A stretch of 64,000 bases of DNA. Origin: JAWKMZ01 sp041391965 (GTDB taxonomy: Bacteria > Bacteroidota > Bacteroidia > Flavobacteriales > Flavobacteriaceae). This document shows, piece by piece, positions 1-8,267 of the stretch. The translations under genes and the position numbers were made by a program. Below the pieces are notes generated by a model that saw nothing but the letters and a program-made list of their open reading frames with translations, searched no databases and was not told the DNA's origin. The stretch lies in NCBI GenBank assembly GCA_041391965.1, contig JAWKMZ010000009.1, positions 1 through 64,000 of the forward strand, given 5' to 3'. How positions within the stretch are numbered: the first letter of the stretch is position 1; each line of letters opens with the position of its first letter.

Positions 1-5
1 ACTTA

Positions 6-557
6 ATGCCAGAACACAAAATAAATCCAAACCAATGGATTGATCTTTATTCTGATTACCTCTTTAATTACACCATCACGCGTGTAAACAATAGAGATAT
101 TGCCAAAGATTTGGTTCAGGATACTTTTTTTGCTGGTCTAAAATCGATGAAGAATTTTAAAGGCGAAGCCAGTGAACGTACTTGGTTGATTTCTATTTTA
201 AAGCGAAAAATTATCGATTATTACAGGAAAATAAATTCAAATAAAGGAAAAGCTGAAGTTAGAATGTCTTACTCAAGCGATGAAAATGAAGGCGATTGGT
301 TGGAAGAACGTGTAGCAGATCCATTTGATAAAACTGCTGAAGATACTTTGATAAATTCAGAATTGGGTGACGCTATTTATGATTGTTTAAGCAAATTGCC
401 TCAAAAACAAGCTTCTGTTTTTAAAATGAAAACGATTGAAGGATTAGAAACCGAAACCATTTGTAATGAATTAAATATCACTGCGTCTAACCTTTGGGTT
501 ATAGTGCACAGAGCACGTCAAGCCATGGCTGAGTGTATGGAAAAAAACTGGTTTTAA
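6..557 (+). CDS. ECF-type RNA polymerase sigma factor (sigma-70 family)
   Basis: A 183-residue alternative sigma factor that would direct RNA polymerase to a dedicated promoter set. Region 2 lies at about residues 14-76 (DLVQDTFFAGL, then TWLISILKRKIIDYYR, the -10 recognition and melting segment). Region 4 lies at about 122-176 (LPQKQASVFKMK, then a helix-turn-helix ending in VHRARQAM). Size and two-domain layout fit the ECF group. The ATG sits five bases into the window, so upstream signals cannot be judged. The next gene begins on the base after its stop codon, the usual place for a cognate anti-sigma factor. The regulon cannot be told from sequence. Confidence 0.9.
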   Translation: MPEHKINPNQWIDLYSDYLFNYTITRVNNRDIAKDLVQDTFFAGLKSMKNFKGEASERTWLISILKRKIIDYYRKINSNKGKAEVRMSYSSDENEGDWLEERVADPFDKTAEDTLINSELGDAIYDCLSKLPQKQASVFKMKTIEGLETETICNELNITASNLWVIVHRARQAMAECMEKNWF

Positions 558-815
558 ATGAAAAAAAATTTACTATTCATATCATGTGAAGAAGCATATC
601 ATATTTGTGATAAGTCGCAGTACAATGAAGCCTCGTTTTGGGAAAAACTCAAGCTCAATCTTCGCTATACTTGGTGTAAATTTACACGTGCTTATGTAAA
701 ACGAAATAAAAAACTGACTAAAATTGTTAAAAATTCTAATGTTAACTGCTTACAAAATGCTGAACGTCAACATTTAAAACAACAATTTGAAAAGCAGTTA
801 AAGAATCATGATTAA
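558..815 (+). CDS. Small Cys/His protein, possible zinc-binding anti-sigma factor
   Basis: An 85-residue basic protein whose ATG follows the sigma factor stop directly, so the two are almost certainly co-transcribed and translationally coupled. Near the N-terminus are C10, H15 and C17 and later cysteines C40 and C64; the short C-x4-H-x-C arrangement recalls the zinc-finger anti-sigma (ZAS/HC2) fold but does not match its usual H-x3-C-x2-C spacing. There is no membrane segment. The role as a soluble partner of the sigma factor is inferred mainly from position. Its last 18 bases overlap the convergent gene that follows. Confidence 0.7.
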   Translation: MKKNLLFISCEEAYHICDKSQYNEASFWEKLKLNLRYTWCKFTRAYVKRNKKLTKIVKNSNVNCLQNAERQHLKQQFEKQLKNHD

Positions 816-1628
816 AAGCAGCCAAAAAATGGGGATAGCTTCAACCCAAAATGCACTGTAATACTTTCCCTGGTTTTCTTTAGCAAACACTAATAGTAGC
901 AGTGTTAAAAAAGTAATGGCAAAATGTGCTATAACCAAATTAGATTTCATTTCATTCTTAAAAAAATCAAGAAAGAAAAAAAGTGACAAAGCGACAATTC
1001 CTAATAGTTTTGTTTGCCTGACTCCTATTTTTTGAGGAATTGTAGAAAGCTTTAAACTGTCATATTGTAAATCCCTTATTTCAAAAGGCATCATCAAAAC
1101 CACAATAAAAAGAAACCGTTGAACTGCTGTTATCACTACATCAGTATTTATATCAAAATTGGTATTCAACAAAGGCAAAAAAACAGTCACACCACTCCAA
1201 ACCATACCAATAACATATACTTTCAAACCACCAATATTTCTTAAATTTTGATTGCTGTCCATAAAAAACCGCTTAGGCAAAAACGGAATGGCATATAAAA
1301 AAGTAATTACTCCAAATCCTGCAATAAAAAGTATCGTTTTCATTTGGAGTTGAAGGGTGTAAAAACACATCAATAAAAAGCAAATTAAAGAAAAAACTTG
1401 CACCACTTTAAGTCGTTTGGTCAAACTTCTGTGATGAAATTTTGCTAATCCAAAATACTTTACAAAATTATAACCTGTAATGGATGCAAAAAAATTAAAA
1501 AATAGCACATTTTCATCAAAAGCAACATCAAATAATATCAATGTAATCCAAGTAAATGAAAACACTGACAAAGCTACATGAATGCTGCTACTTATATAAA
1601 AATCGAGAATTTGTTTTAACCCATTCAT
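798..1628 (-). CDS. UbiA-like polytopic membrane protein with a degenerate first Asp motif
   Basis: A 276-residue integral membrane protein with seven to eight hydrophobic helices. The second half resembles the UbiA prenyltransferase family: LYAIPFLP near 111-118 and D186-LQY-D190 followed by TIPQKIG, the second Asp-rich motif. The first motif, normally NDxxDxxxD, is replaced by YNFVKYFG around 53-60 with no acidic residue. Known UbiA enzymes need both motifs to hold magnesium and the prenyl diphosphate, so activity is doubtful. It stands alone and converges on the sigma operon. A TATTTTTG box ends four bases before its ATG. The function is not known. Confidence 0.7.
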   Translation of the reverse strand: MNGLKQILDFYISSSIHVALSVFSFTWITLILFDVAFDENVLFFNFFASITGYNFVKYFGLAKFHHRSLTKRLKVVQVFSLICFLLMCFYTLQLQMKTILFIAGFGVITFLYAIPFLPKRFFMDSNQNLRNIGGLKVYVIGMVWSGVTVFLPLLNTNFDINTDVVITAVQRFLFIVVLMMPFEIRDLQYDSLKLSTIPQKIGVRQTKLLGIVALSLFFFLDFFKNEMKSNLVIAHFAITFLTLLLLVFAKENQGKYYSAFWVEAIPIFWLLLIMIL

Positions 1629-1632
1629 TCTA

Positions 1633-1640
1633 CAAAAATA
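1633..1640 (-). promoter_or_regulatory. Promoter -7 box TATTTTTG, 4 nt before ATG
   Basis: On the minus strand the box TATTTTTG fits the Bacteroidota -7 consensus TAnnTTTG. Only four bases separate it from the ATG at 1628, so transcription should begin at or next to the start codon. No TTG is seen at the usual -33 distance. Confidence 0.5.
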
Positions 1641-1714
1641 AGCATTGTGTTAATAAGAAAGTTAATTGGTTAAAAACTTTCAAAATTGATGTATTTAAAA
1701 CCTTAATAATTATG

Positions 1715-1722
1715 TAATTTTG
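1715..1722 (+). promoter_or_regulatory. Promoter -7 box TAATTTTG upstream of gcvP
   Basis: TAATTTTG followed by C matches the Bacteroidota -7 consensus TAnnTTTG. The gcvP ATG lies 26 bases further on, giving a leader of about 20 nt. No glycine riboswitch would fit between this box and the gene. Confidence 0.5.
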
Positions 1723-1748
1723 CGCTTCAAAACACAACTTTTATTTTA

Positions 1749-4598
1749 ATGAACACAAATGCCTTCGCGTTACGCCATATTGGTCCAAGAGAAACCGATC
1801 AAAACCTGATGTTAAAAACTATTGGTGTTGACAGTTTAGACCAGTTAATTTACGAAACACTTCCTGATGATATTCGTCTAAAAAACGGTTTAAATTTAGA
1901 TGAACCTATGACAGAATATGAATATTTAAACCATATTCACGAACTTTCTAAAAAGAACAAAGTGTTTAAATCATACATTGGTTTGGGGTATCATCCAACC
2001 ATTGTTCCTGCAGTTATTCAACGCAATATTTTAGAAAATCCAGGTTGGTACACTGCTTACACACCATATCAAGCAGAAATTGCACAAGGTCGCTTAGAAG
2101 CACTTTTGAATTTTCAAACCATGGTTACAGATTTAACAGGAATGGAACTTGCAAACGCTTCACTTTTAGATGAAAGTACAGCTGCTGCTGAAGCTATGAG
2201 TTTACTATTTGCAGTAAGAGAACGCGATCAGAAGAAAAATAACATCAACAAGTTTTTTGTTTCTGATGCCATTTTGCCACAAACGTTGTCTTTATTGCAA
2301 ACCAGAGCAACACCAATTGGTATTGAATTAGTAGTTGGCTCAGAAGAGACATTCAATTTTACTTCAGATTATTTTGGTGCTATTTTACAATATCCAGGAA
2401 AAGATGGTCAAGTAAGTGATATTAAAACCTTTATTGAAAAAGCAAATGCCAACCAAATTAAAGTAGCTGTTGCTGCTGATATTTTGAGTTTGGTAAAATT
2501 AGAAGCACCCGGAAAATTTGGTGCAGATGTTGTGGTTGGAACCACACAACGTTTCGGCATTCCAATGGGTTATGGTGGTCCTCACGCAGCCTTTTTTGCA
2601 ACTAAAGAAGCATATAAACGTGACATTCCTGGTCGTATTATTGGTGTAACAAAAGACGCTAATGGCAACAGAGCCTTGCGTATGGCATTGCAAACACGTG
2701 AGCAGCATATCAAACGAGACAAAGCCACTTCAAACATTTGTACAGCTCAAGTTTTATTGGCTGTTATGGCTGGTATGTATGCTGTGTATCATGGTCCAAA
2801 AGGGTTACAGTTTATTGCTGATAAAATTCATAACACTGCAACATCAGTAGCAAATTCATTAAAACAATTAGGATACAAACAAACAAACACATCCTTTTTT
2901 GATACCTTAAAAATTGAAGCTGATGCCTCAAAAATTAAAGAGATTGCTGAAAAACGCGAAGTCAATTTCTACTATCCAAATGCTGATACTGTAACCATTT
3001 CTATCAACCAAACAACCTCTGTTGCTGATGCCAATGAAATCATTGCCATTTTTGCAGAAGCTGCTGGAAAAGAGGCTATAAAACTTACGTCTATTGACAA
3101 AACCAATACAATTTCTAAACATCTACAACGTACTTCAGCCTTTTTAACCTTGGAAGTATTTAATACCTACCATTCTGAAACTGAGTTAATGCGTTACATT
3201 AAGTCCTTAGAACGTAAAGATTTATCCTTAAACCACTCAATGATTTCATTAGGATCTTGTACCATGAAACTTAATGCAGCTGCTGAAATGTTGCCATTAA
3301 GTTGGGCTAATTGGGGAACCATGCATCCATTCTGTCCAATTGAACAAGCAGAAGGTTATCAAATTGTATTAAAAAAATTAGAAGACCAATTAACCGAAAT
3401 CACAGGGTTTGCAGCCACTTCTTTACAACCAAATTCTGGTGCTCAAGGAGAATATGCAGGCCTTATGGTCATAAAAGCTTACCACGAATCTCGCAACGAA
3501 GGTCATCGAAATGTTTGTTTAATTCCATCATCTGCACATGGCACTAATCCTGCAAGTGCTGTCATGGCAGGAATGAAAGTGGTCGTTACCAAATCGACAG
3601 AAGAAGGTAATATTGATGTGGATGATTTGCGTGAAAAAGCATTGCTACACAAAGACAACCTATCATGCTTAATGGTAACCTACCCATCAACTCATGGTGT
3701 ATATGAATCTGCCATCAAAGAAATTACAAAAATTATCCATGACAATGGTGGCCAAGTGTATATGGATGGTGCCAACATGAATGCACAAGTTGGATTGACC
3801 AATCCTGGAACTATTGGAGCTGATGTTTGCCATTTAAATTTACACAAAACCTTTGCTATTCCTCATGGTGGTGGCGGACCAGGTGTTGGACCTATTTGTG
3901 TCGCCAAACAATTAGTCCCATTTTTACCAGGAAATCCAATTATAAAAACTGGAGGCGACCAAGCCATTACTGCTATTTCTGCAGCGCCTTTTGGTTCGTC
4001 TTTAGTGTGTTTAATTTCGTATGGCTACATTACAATGTTAGGTGCTGAAGGTGTTACACAAGCTACTAAAATTGCTATTTTAAATGCTAACTATATTAAA
4101 AGCAGATTGCAAGGTAAGTTTGATACTTTATATTCTGGCGAATGTGGACGAGCAGCACACGAAATGATTGTAGATTGCAGACCATTTAAAGAACATGGCA
4201 TTGAAGTTACAGACATTGCTAAACGTTTGATGGATTACGGATTTCACGCTCCAACAGTATCATTTCCTGTAGCTGGAACTTTGATGATTGAGCCAACAGA
4301 AAGTGAAAGTAAAGCTGAAATGGATCGCTTTTGTGATGCAATGCTTTCTATCAGAAAAGAAATTGATAAAGCGTCAAAAGACACTGATAACAATGTGCTT
4401 AAAAATGCACCTCACACCTTAGCGATGGTCACTGCTGACGAATGGAATTTTCCATACTCAAGAGAAACTGCAGCATACCCATTAGACTATGTTAGAGATA
4501 CTAAATTTTGGCCAAGTGTGCGACGTGTAGATGATGCTTATGGTGATCGAAATTTAATTTGCACTTGTGCTCCTATTGAAGAATACATGGAAGCCTAA
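1749..4598 (+). CDS. gcvP: Glycine dehydrogenase (decarboxylating), P-protein of the glycine cleavage system
   Basis: A 949-residue full-length single-chain P-protein. It is a cytoplasmic PLP enzyme that decarboxylates glycine and passes the aminomethyl group to the lipoyl arm of the H-protein. The N-terminal half begins with the typical FALRHIGPRETDQ, contains GLGYHPTIVPAVIQRN and a second homologous half follows. The PLP-binding lysine is K700 in HLNLHKTFAIPHGGGGPG. The glycine-rich segment and the C-terminal CTCAPIEEY ending are intact. It is monocistronic: own promoter box upstream and a hairpin terminator downstream; gcvT and gcvH are not in the window. Confidence 0.98.
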   Translation: MNTNAFALRHIGPRETDQNLMLKTIGVDSLDQLIYETLPDDIRLKNGLNLDEPMTEYEYLNHIHELSKKNKVFKSYIGLGYHPTIVPAVIQRNILENPGWYTAYTPYQAEIAQGRLEALLNFQTMVTDLTGMELANASLLDESTAAAEAMSLLFAVRERDQKKNNINKFFVSDAILPQTLSLLQTRATPIGIELVVGSEETFNFTSDYFGAILQYPGKDGQVSDIKTFIEKANANQIKVAVAADILSLVKLEAPGKFGADVVVGTTQRFGIPMGYGGPHAAFFATKEAYKRDIPGRIIGVTKDANGNRALRMALQTREQHIKRDKATSNICTAQVLLAVMAGMYAVYHGPKGLQFIADKIHNTATSVANSLKQLGYKQTNTSFFDTLKIEADASKIKEIAEKREVNFYYPNADTVTISINQTTSVADANEIIAIFAEAAGKEAIKLTSIDKTNTISKHLQRTSAFLTLEVFNTYHSETELMRYIKSLERKDLSLNHSMISLGSCTMKLNAAAEMLPLSWANWGTMHPFCPIEQAEGYQIVLKKLEDQLTEITGFAATSLQPNSGAQGEYAGLMVIKAYHESRNEGHRNVCLIPSSAHGTNPASAVMAGMKVVVTKSTEEGNIDVDDLREKALLHKDNLSCLMVTYPSTHGVYESAIKEITKIIHDNGGQVYMDGANMNAQVGLTNPGTIGADVCHLNLHKTFAIPHGGGGPGVGPICVAKQLVPFLPGNPIIKTGGDQAITAISAAPFGSSLVCLISYGYITMLGAEGVTQATKIAILNANYIKSRLQGKFDTLYSGECGRAAHEMIVDCRPFKEHGIEVTDIAKRLMDYGFHAPTVSFPVAGTLMIEPTESESKAEMDRFCDAMLSIRKEIDKASKDTDNNVLKNAPHTLAMVTADEWNFPYSRETAAYPLDYVRDTKFWPSVRRVDDAYGDRNLICTCAPIEEYMEA

Positions 4599-4616
4599 TT
4601 TTTTTTAAATACAAAA

Positions 4617-4647
4617 CACAAAAAGCTCCTATAATGGGAGCTTTTTT
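4617..4647 (+). terminator. Rho-independent terminator of gcvP
   Basis: The inverted repeat AAGCTCC / GGAGCTT with a seven-base loop is followed by a run of six T. It lies 20 bases after the gcvP stop. Confidence 0.8.
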
Positions 4648-4772
4648 GACTTATATTCAAAAAACAAGAACTATTTTAATAATTCTTTAAAAATTAATAA
4701 TTTCTTAACAAAATCAAAACAGCTAACTCATTAATTAAGTATTTTAGAGTCAAAATAAAAAACTAATAGTAA

Positions 4773-5831
4773 ATGGCTGTCAAAATAACCGGAACTGGAA
4801 GTTATATTCCAAGTAGCATTGAAAAAAACGAAAATTTTCATCAACATCAGTTTTTAAATTCGGATGGTTCAACATTAAACCATGCCAACGATGTTATTAT
4901 TGAAAAATTTAAAGCTATTACTGGAATTGGCGAAAGGCGTTATGCATACAATCATTTAAACACATCCGATTTAGGTTTTTTCGCAGCTGAAAAAGCCATT
5001 GCTGATGCAAAAATAGATCCTGAAACTTTAGATTATATTATTGTAGCACATAATTTTGGCGATGTTAAATACAACACCATACAAAGTGATATTTTGCCTT
5101 GTTTAGCCTCAAGAATCAAACATAGTTTGCGTATTAAAAACTCAAAATGTGTTGCTTATGATATTCTTTTTGGTTGTCCAGGTTGGATTGAAGGCGTCAT
5201 ACAAGCTAATGCGTTTATAAAAGCAGGAATTGCAAAACGCTGTTTGGTTATCGGAACAGAATCTTTGTCAAGAGTTGTTGATAAGCACGATAGAGATTCT
5301 ATGATTTATTCTGATGGTGCTGGTGCTACAATTATTGAAGCCACTGAAGGCAATGATGGTATTTTAGCCCACGAAACTGGAAGTTTTACCTATGACGAAG
5401 CTTATTATTTATATTTTGGCAACTCTAATAACAAAACGCTTTGTCCTGACACACGTTATATTAAAATGGATGGTCGCAAAATTTACGAATTTGCACTAAA
5501 CAACGTACCTTTATCAATGAAAGCTTGTTTAGATAAAAGTGGTGTTGATATTAAAGACATTAAAAAAATATTTATCCACCAAGCTAATGAAAAAATGGAT
5601 GAAGCTATTTTAAAACGTTTCTACAAATTATATAATACCGAAATTCCTGAAGGCATTATGCCAATGAGTATCCAAAAATTAGGAAACAGCTCTGTGGCAA
5701 CCGTTCCAACACTTTTTGATTTGGTAAAAAATAATCAATTAGAAAATCAGATGCTTACTAAAGGTGATGTTATTATATTTGCAAGTGTTGGTGCAGGAAT
5801 GCACATTAATGCTATTGTTTACAAATATTAA
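4773..5831 (+). CDS. 3-oxoacyl-ACP synthase III-like (KAS III/FabH-type) enzyme
   Basis: A 352-residue thiolase-fold condensing enzyme of the FabH type. The Cys-His-Asn triad is visible as C135 (YDILFGCPGW), H269 (FIHQANEKM) and N305 (LGNSSVAT). It is longer than housekeeping FabH (about 320 residues), with an insertion near the N-terminus, around residues 20-60. KAS III enzymes join an acyl-CoA to malonyl-ACP; related members make starter units or alkyl ketones. The start ATG follows an A/T-rich spacer. Two same-strand genes, a methyltransferase and a glycosyltransferase, come next, which suggests a special lipid or small-molecule pathway rather than bulk fatty acid synthesis. Substrate unknown. 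Confidence 0.9.
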   Translation: MAVKITGTGSYIPSSIEKNENFHQHQFLNSDGSTLNHANDVIIEKFKAITGIGERRYAYNHLNTSDLGFFAAEKAIADAKIDPETLDYIIVAHNFGDVKYNTIQSDILPCLASRIKHSLRIKNSKCVAYDILFGCPGWIEGVIQANAFIKAGIAKRCLVIGTESLSRVVDKHDRDSMIYSDGAGATIIEATEGNDGILAHETGSFTYDEAYYLYFGNSNNKTLCPDTRYIKMDGRKIYEFALNNVPLSMKACLDKSGVDIKDIKKIFIHQANEKMDEAILKRFYKLYNTEIPEGIMPMSIQKLGNSSVATVPTLFDLVKNNQLENQMLTKGDVIIFASVGAGMHINAIVYKY

Positions 5832-5864
5832 TTTTTAAAATTTCCAATTTACTGGAAACTGAAA

Positions 5865-6401
5865 ATGTACGAAAACACCTTTCCAAATAAACGCTTCAAG
5901 CTTACTTCTGAATTTTTAAACAAACACATTCCCAAAAACTCCAAAATATTGGATTTAGGTGTTGAAAATCCGTTTGCTGAAATTATGAAACAACAAGGTT
6001 TTACTGTTGAAAACACTAAAGGTGAAGATTTAGACATCGATACTTCAACCATAAAAAAATCATCATCAGAAGTTGTGACAGCCTTTGAAATTTTTGAACA
6101 TCTTCTCTCTCCTTTTACAGTTTTAAAATCGATAAAAGCCGACAAATTAATAGCAAGCGTTCCGCTAAAATTGTGGTTTTCTTCAGCATATAGAAGCAAA
6201 ACTGATATGCGAGACAGACATTACCATGAGTTTGAAGATTGGCAATTTGATTGGTTATTGGAAAAAGCAGGCTGGAAAATTATAGACAGAAAAAAATGGA
6301 CCAATCCAACAAAAAAAATTGGCATCAGACCTTTGCTACGTTGGTTTACACCAAGATATTACATTGTTTATGCCGAAAAAATAAAAAATTCTAATTTATA
6401 A
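5865..6401 (+). CDS. Class I SAM-dependent methyltransferase-like protein
   Basis: A 178-residue soluble protein. Residues 26-34 (SKILDLGVE) resemble SAM-binding motif I, although the usual second and third glycines are absent. DLDID (55-59) fits the acidic residue that binds the SAM ribose, and VTAFEIFEHL (71-80) matches the motif seen in the Methyltransf_11/23 families. It starts 33 bases after the KAS III-like gene with no terminator between, so it is likely co-transcribed with it. The C-terminal part is rich in Trp and Lys. The methyl acceptor is not known. Confidence 0.75.
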   Translation: MYENTFPNKRFKLTSEFLNKHIPKNSKILDLGVENPFAEIMKQQGFTVENTKGEDLDIDTSTIKKSSSEVVTAFEIFEHLLSPFTVLKSIKADKLIASVPLKLWFSSAYRSKTDMRDRHYHEFEDWQFDWLLEKAGWKIIDRKKWTNPTKKIGIRPLLRWFTPRYYIVYAEKIKNSNL

Positions 6402-6432
6402 ATTCCAAAGTCTAAAAAGCCATAAATAAGTT

Positions 6433-6440
6433 TAACTTTG
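6433..6440 (+). promoter_or_regulatory. Possible promoter box TAACTTTG upstream of the glycosyltransferase
   Basis: TAACTTTG fits the TAnnTTTG -7 consensus and lies 19 bases before the TTG start of the glycosyltransferase gene. It could provide a secondary promoter within the trio of genes. Confidence 0.4.
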
Positions 6441-6459
6441 AATTTCAAATCATAAATTT

Positions 6460-7308
6460 TTGAATTTCTACATCGTCATTCCTGCACACAATGAGCAAGA
6501 TACTATTGGGCTCACATTAGAATCGTTGGCAAACCAAACGCTGTTACCAAAACGGGTTATTGTGGTTAATGACAATTCATCTGATTCTACTCCATCTATT
6601 GTTGAAGAATTTATGAAAACCCATTCGTGGATTTCATTGGTCAACAATAACTCTTCAAATCAACATTTACCAGGTTCAAAAATTATCAATGCGTTTTATA
6701 AAGGTTTTGAAACACTTGACGAAGAATATGATGTGATTTGTAAATTTGATGCCGATTTGATTTTTCCAAACAATTATTTAGAGCAACTTTCTAATCATTT
6801 TTACAACAATTCACAACTTGGTATGGCTTCGGGTTTTTGTTATATTGAAAAAAATGGCGAATGGATATTAGAAAATTTAACCAGAAAAGATCATATTAGA
6901 GGTGCTTTGAAAGCTTATAAAAAAGCGTGTTTTACGCAAATTGGAAAATTAAAACCTTCAATGGGTTGGGATACCGTTGACGAATTGTTAGCTAAATATT
7001 ATGGTTGGGAAATTTTGACTGATACAACTCTTAAAGTCAAACACCTAAAACCAACAGGAATTAGTTACAACAAAGCCTCTAAATATTTACAAGGTGAAGC
7101 CATGTACAAAATGCGTTACGGATTTGTAATCACTTTAATTTCAGCTTTAAAATTGGCTTATAAAAAACGTCGTTTTAAATTATTTAAAGACTATATGTCT
7201 GGTTTTTTTAAAGCGAAACAAAACAAATCAGAATTTTTAGTAACCAAAGCGCAAGGACAATTTATACGAGGTTTGCGCTGGAAAGGCATGTTTCAAAAAT
7301 TTCAATAA
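6460..7308 (+). CDS. Family 2 glycosyltransferase (GT-A fold), TTG start
   Basis: A 282-residue cytoplasmic glycosyltransferase. The N-terminus reads straight into the GT2 fold: FYIVIPAHNEQDTI (3-16), VIVVNDNSSDST (33-44) and the metal/nucleotide-sugar DxD motif DAD at 97-99 (KFDADLIFP). There are no membrane helices, so it should act at the inner face of the membrane. The start is a TTG codon; there is no ATG close by that keeps the first beta strand. It follows the methyltransferase by 58 bases. Donor and acceptor are unknown; with the KAS III-like enzyme it may decorate a lipid. Confidence 0.88.
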   Translation: MNFYIVIPAHNEQDTIGLTLESLANQTLLPKRVIVVNDNSSDSTPSIVEEFMKTHSWISLVNNNSSNQHLPGSKIINAFYKGFETLDEEYDVICKFDADLIFPNNYLEQLSNHFYNNSQLGMASGFCYIEKNGEWILENLTRKDHIRGALKAYKKACFTQIGKLKPSMGWDTVDELLAKYYGWEILTDTTLKVKHLKPTGISYNKASKYLQGEAMYKMRYGFVITLISALKLAYKKRRFKLFKDYMSGFFKAKQNKSEFLVTKAQGQFIRGLRWKGMFQKFQ

Positions 7309-7373
7309 ACAAATTCCAAAAATGAAAAATGAATTATTTAAATCATTTTAATTTCTAAAAACAATAAAGAAAA

Positions 7374-7404
7374 GACCTACAAGGTTTTAAAAACCTTGTA
7401 GGTC
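7374..7404. repeat. 31-base near-perfect palindrome, flavobacterial intergenic repeat
   Basis: GACCTACAAGGTTT and its exact reverse complement flank a three-base loop (TAA): 14 paired bases on each side. It lies between two convergent genes. There is no T-run after it on the plus strand. From memory, very similar ACCTACAAGG palindromes are scattered in other flavobacterial genomes, which would make this a dispersed repeat that may also act as a two-way terminator. Confidence 0.75.
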
Positions 7405-7442
7405 ATAAATGTATTTAAAGGTTCTGCCTTCACTGAAATTTG

Positions 7443-8267
7443 TTAATTAAAACTCCAGTCTTTATAACTACTTGATGCTTCCAATTGGTTTTCAACAGCA
7501 TCATCCAATTCAGGAAAAAAGTCAATTCCTGTCAATTTTTCGATAGCATCAACAGACACGACAAAATCATACAAAGGTTTGTTAGAATCGTGATTTGGCA
7601 TTAAAAAAGCAATCATTTTTACCTTTCCATTATTAGCATCTAAAATAATTTTATAAAACAGATTTGGTACTGCAACGTTTTCTGAACCTATGGTTTTTAA
7701 TCCTTTAGTCAAAACACCTCCAGAAACCACAAAAACACCATCATATTTTACAGCCCAATAACGCACTTTTTGTTCTAAGGTGTTCCAAATTCCTGCATTA
7801 AAATCGTGGTTTTGTGGGCTGATATTGCTGGTTAAAAACGTCTCATCATACATTGCTTTATCATAAGCTCTATCGGCTGCAGGACACAAATGCCCACGAT
7901 CATATCCTGAATTTTTATAGTTTTTCCAGCTTGCTGCTCCTGTTTTTACGGCTTTATCAATTTCAAAATAAGGTCGTTCAAAATTTGAATTGACAACTTG
8001 CTTTTTTTTCAGTTCATAAGCAACCCATTCGGCTTGTTCAAAAGGTTCGTCATACGATAATGAATACCCTTGATGGTGTACAATTTGTCCTGTTGTGCTT
8101 GTTGGTAAAAAGAATTCGTTGGTCTCATTTTTAGGAACTTCTCCTTTTTCAACAATTTCTGAGTGTTCTTCAACTTTTAGAAAATATTCATAGCCATAAA
8201 CGCCTAAAACGATTAGGATAGCTACCAAACTATATAAGGTTTTTTTACTCAAATTACTGAAAAACAA
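7443..8267 (-). CDS. Exported DNA/RNA non-specific endonuclease (NUC1 family)
   Basis: A 274-residue nuclease of the beta-beta-alpha-metal type that cuts DNA and RNA without sequence preference. The signature DRGH is at 123-126 with H126 as general base; SNISPQN (147-153) and WNTLE (161-165) supply the metal-binding asparagine region. Residues 9-30 form one hydrophobic helix after two lysines, a membrane anchor or signal sequence, so the enzyme works outside the cytoplasm. Its start overlaps the end of the PafA-like gene by 14 bases, indicating one transcript and coupled translation. Confidence 0.92.
   Translation of the reverse strand: MFFSNLSKKTLYSLVAILIVLGVYGYEYFLKVEEHSEIVEKGEVPKNETNEFFLPTSTTGQIVHHQGYSLSYDEPFEQAEWVAYELKKKQVVNSNFERPYFEIDKAVKTGAASWKNYKNSGYDRGHLCPAADRAYDKAMYDETFLTSNISPQNHDFNAGIWNTLEQKVRYWAVKYDGVFVVSGGVLTKGLKTIGSENVAVPNLFYKIILDANNGKVKMIAFLMPNHDSNKPLYDFVVSVDAIEKLTGIDFFPELDDAVENQLEASSSYKDWSFN

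Noticed and set aside
1629..1748. Possible glycine riboswitch before gcvP
   Set aside because: The 120-base spacer also holds the promoter of the divergent gene, the predicted leader is about 20 nt, and no conserved riboswitch core is visible.
4773..5831. Housekeeping fabH
   Set aside because: The triad is intact but the length, insertions and neighbours do not fit the fatty acid synthesis gene, so no gene symbol is given.
7374..7404. CRISPR repeat
   Set aside because: The palindrome occurs once here and has no spacers; no repeat-spacer array or cas gene exists in the window.
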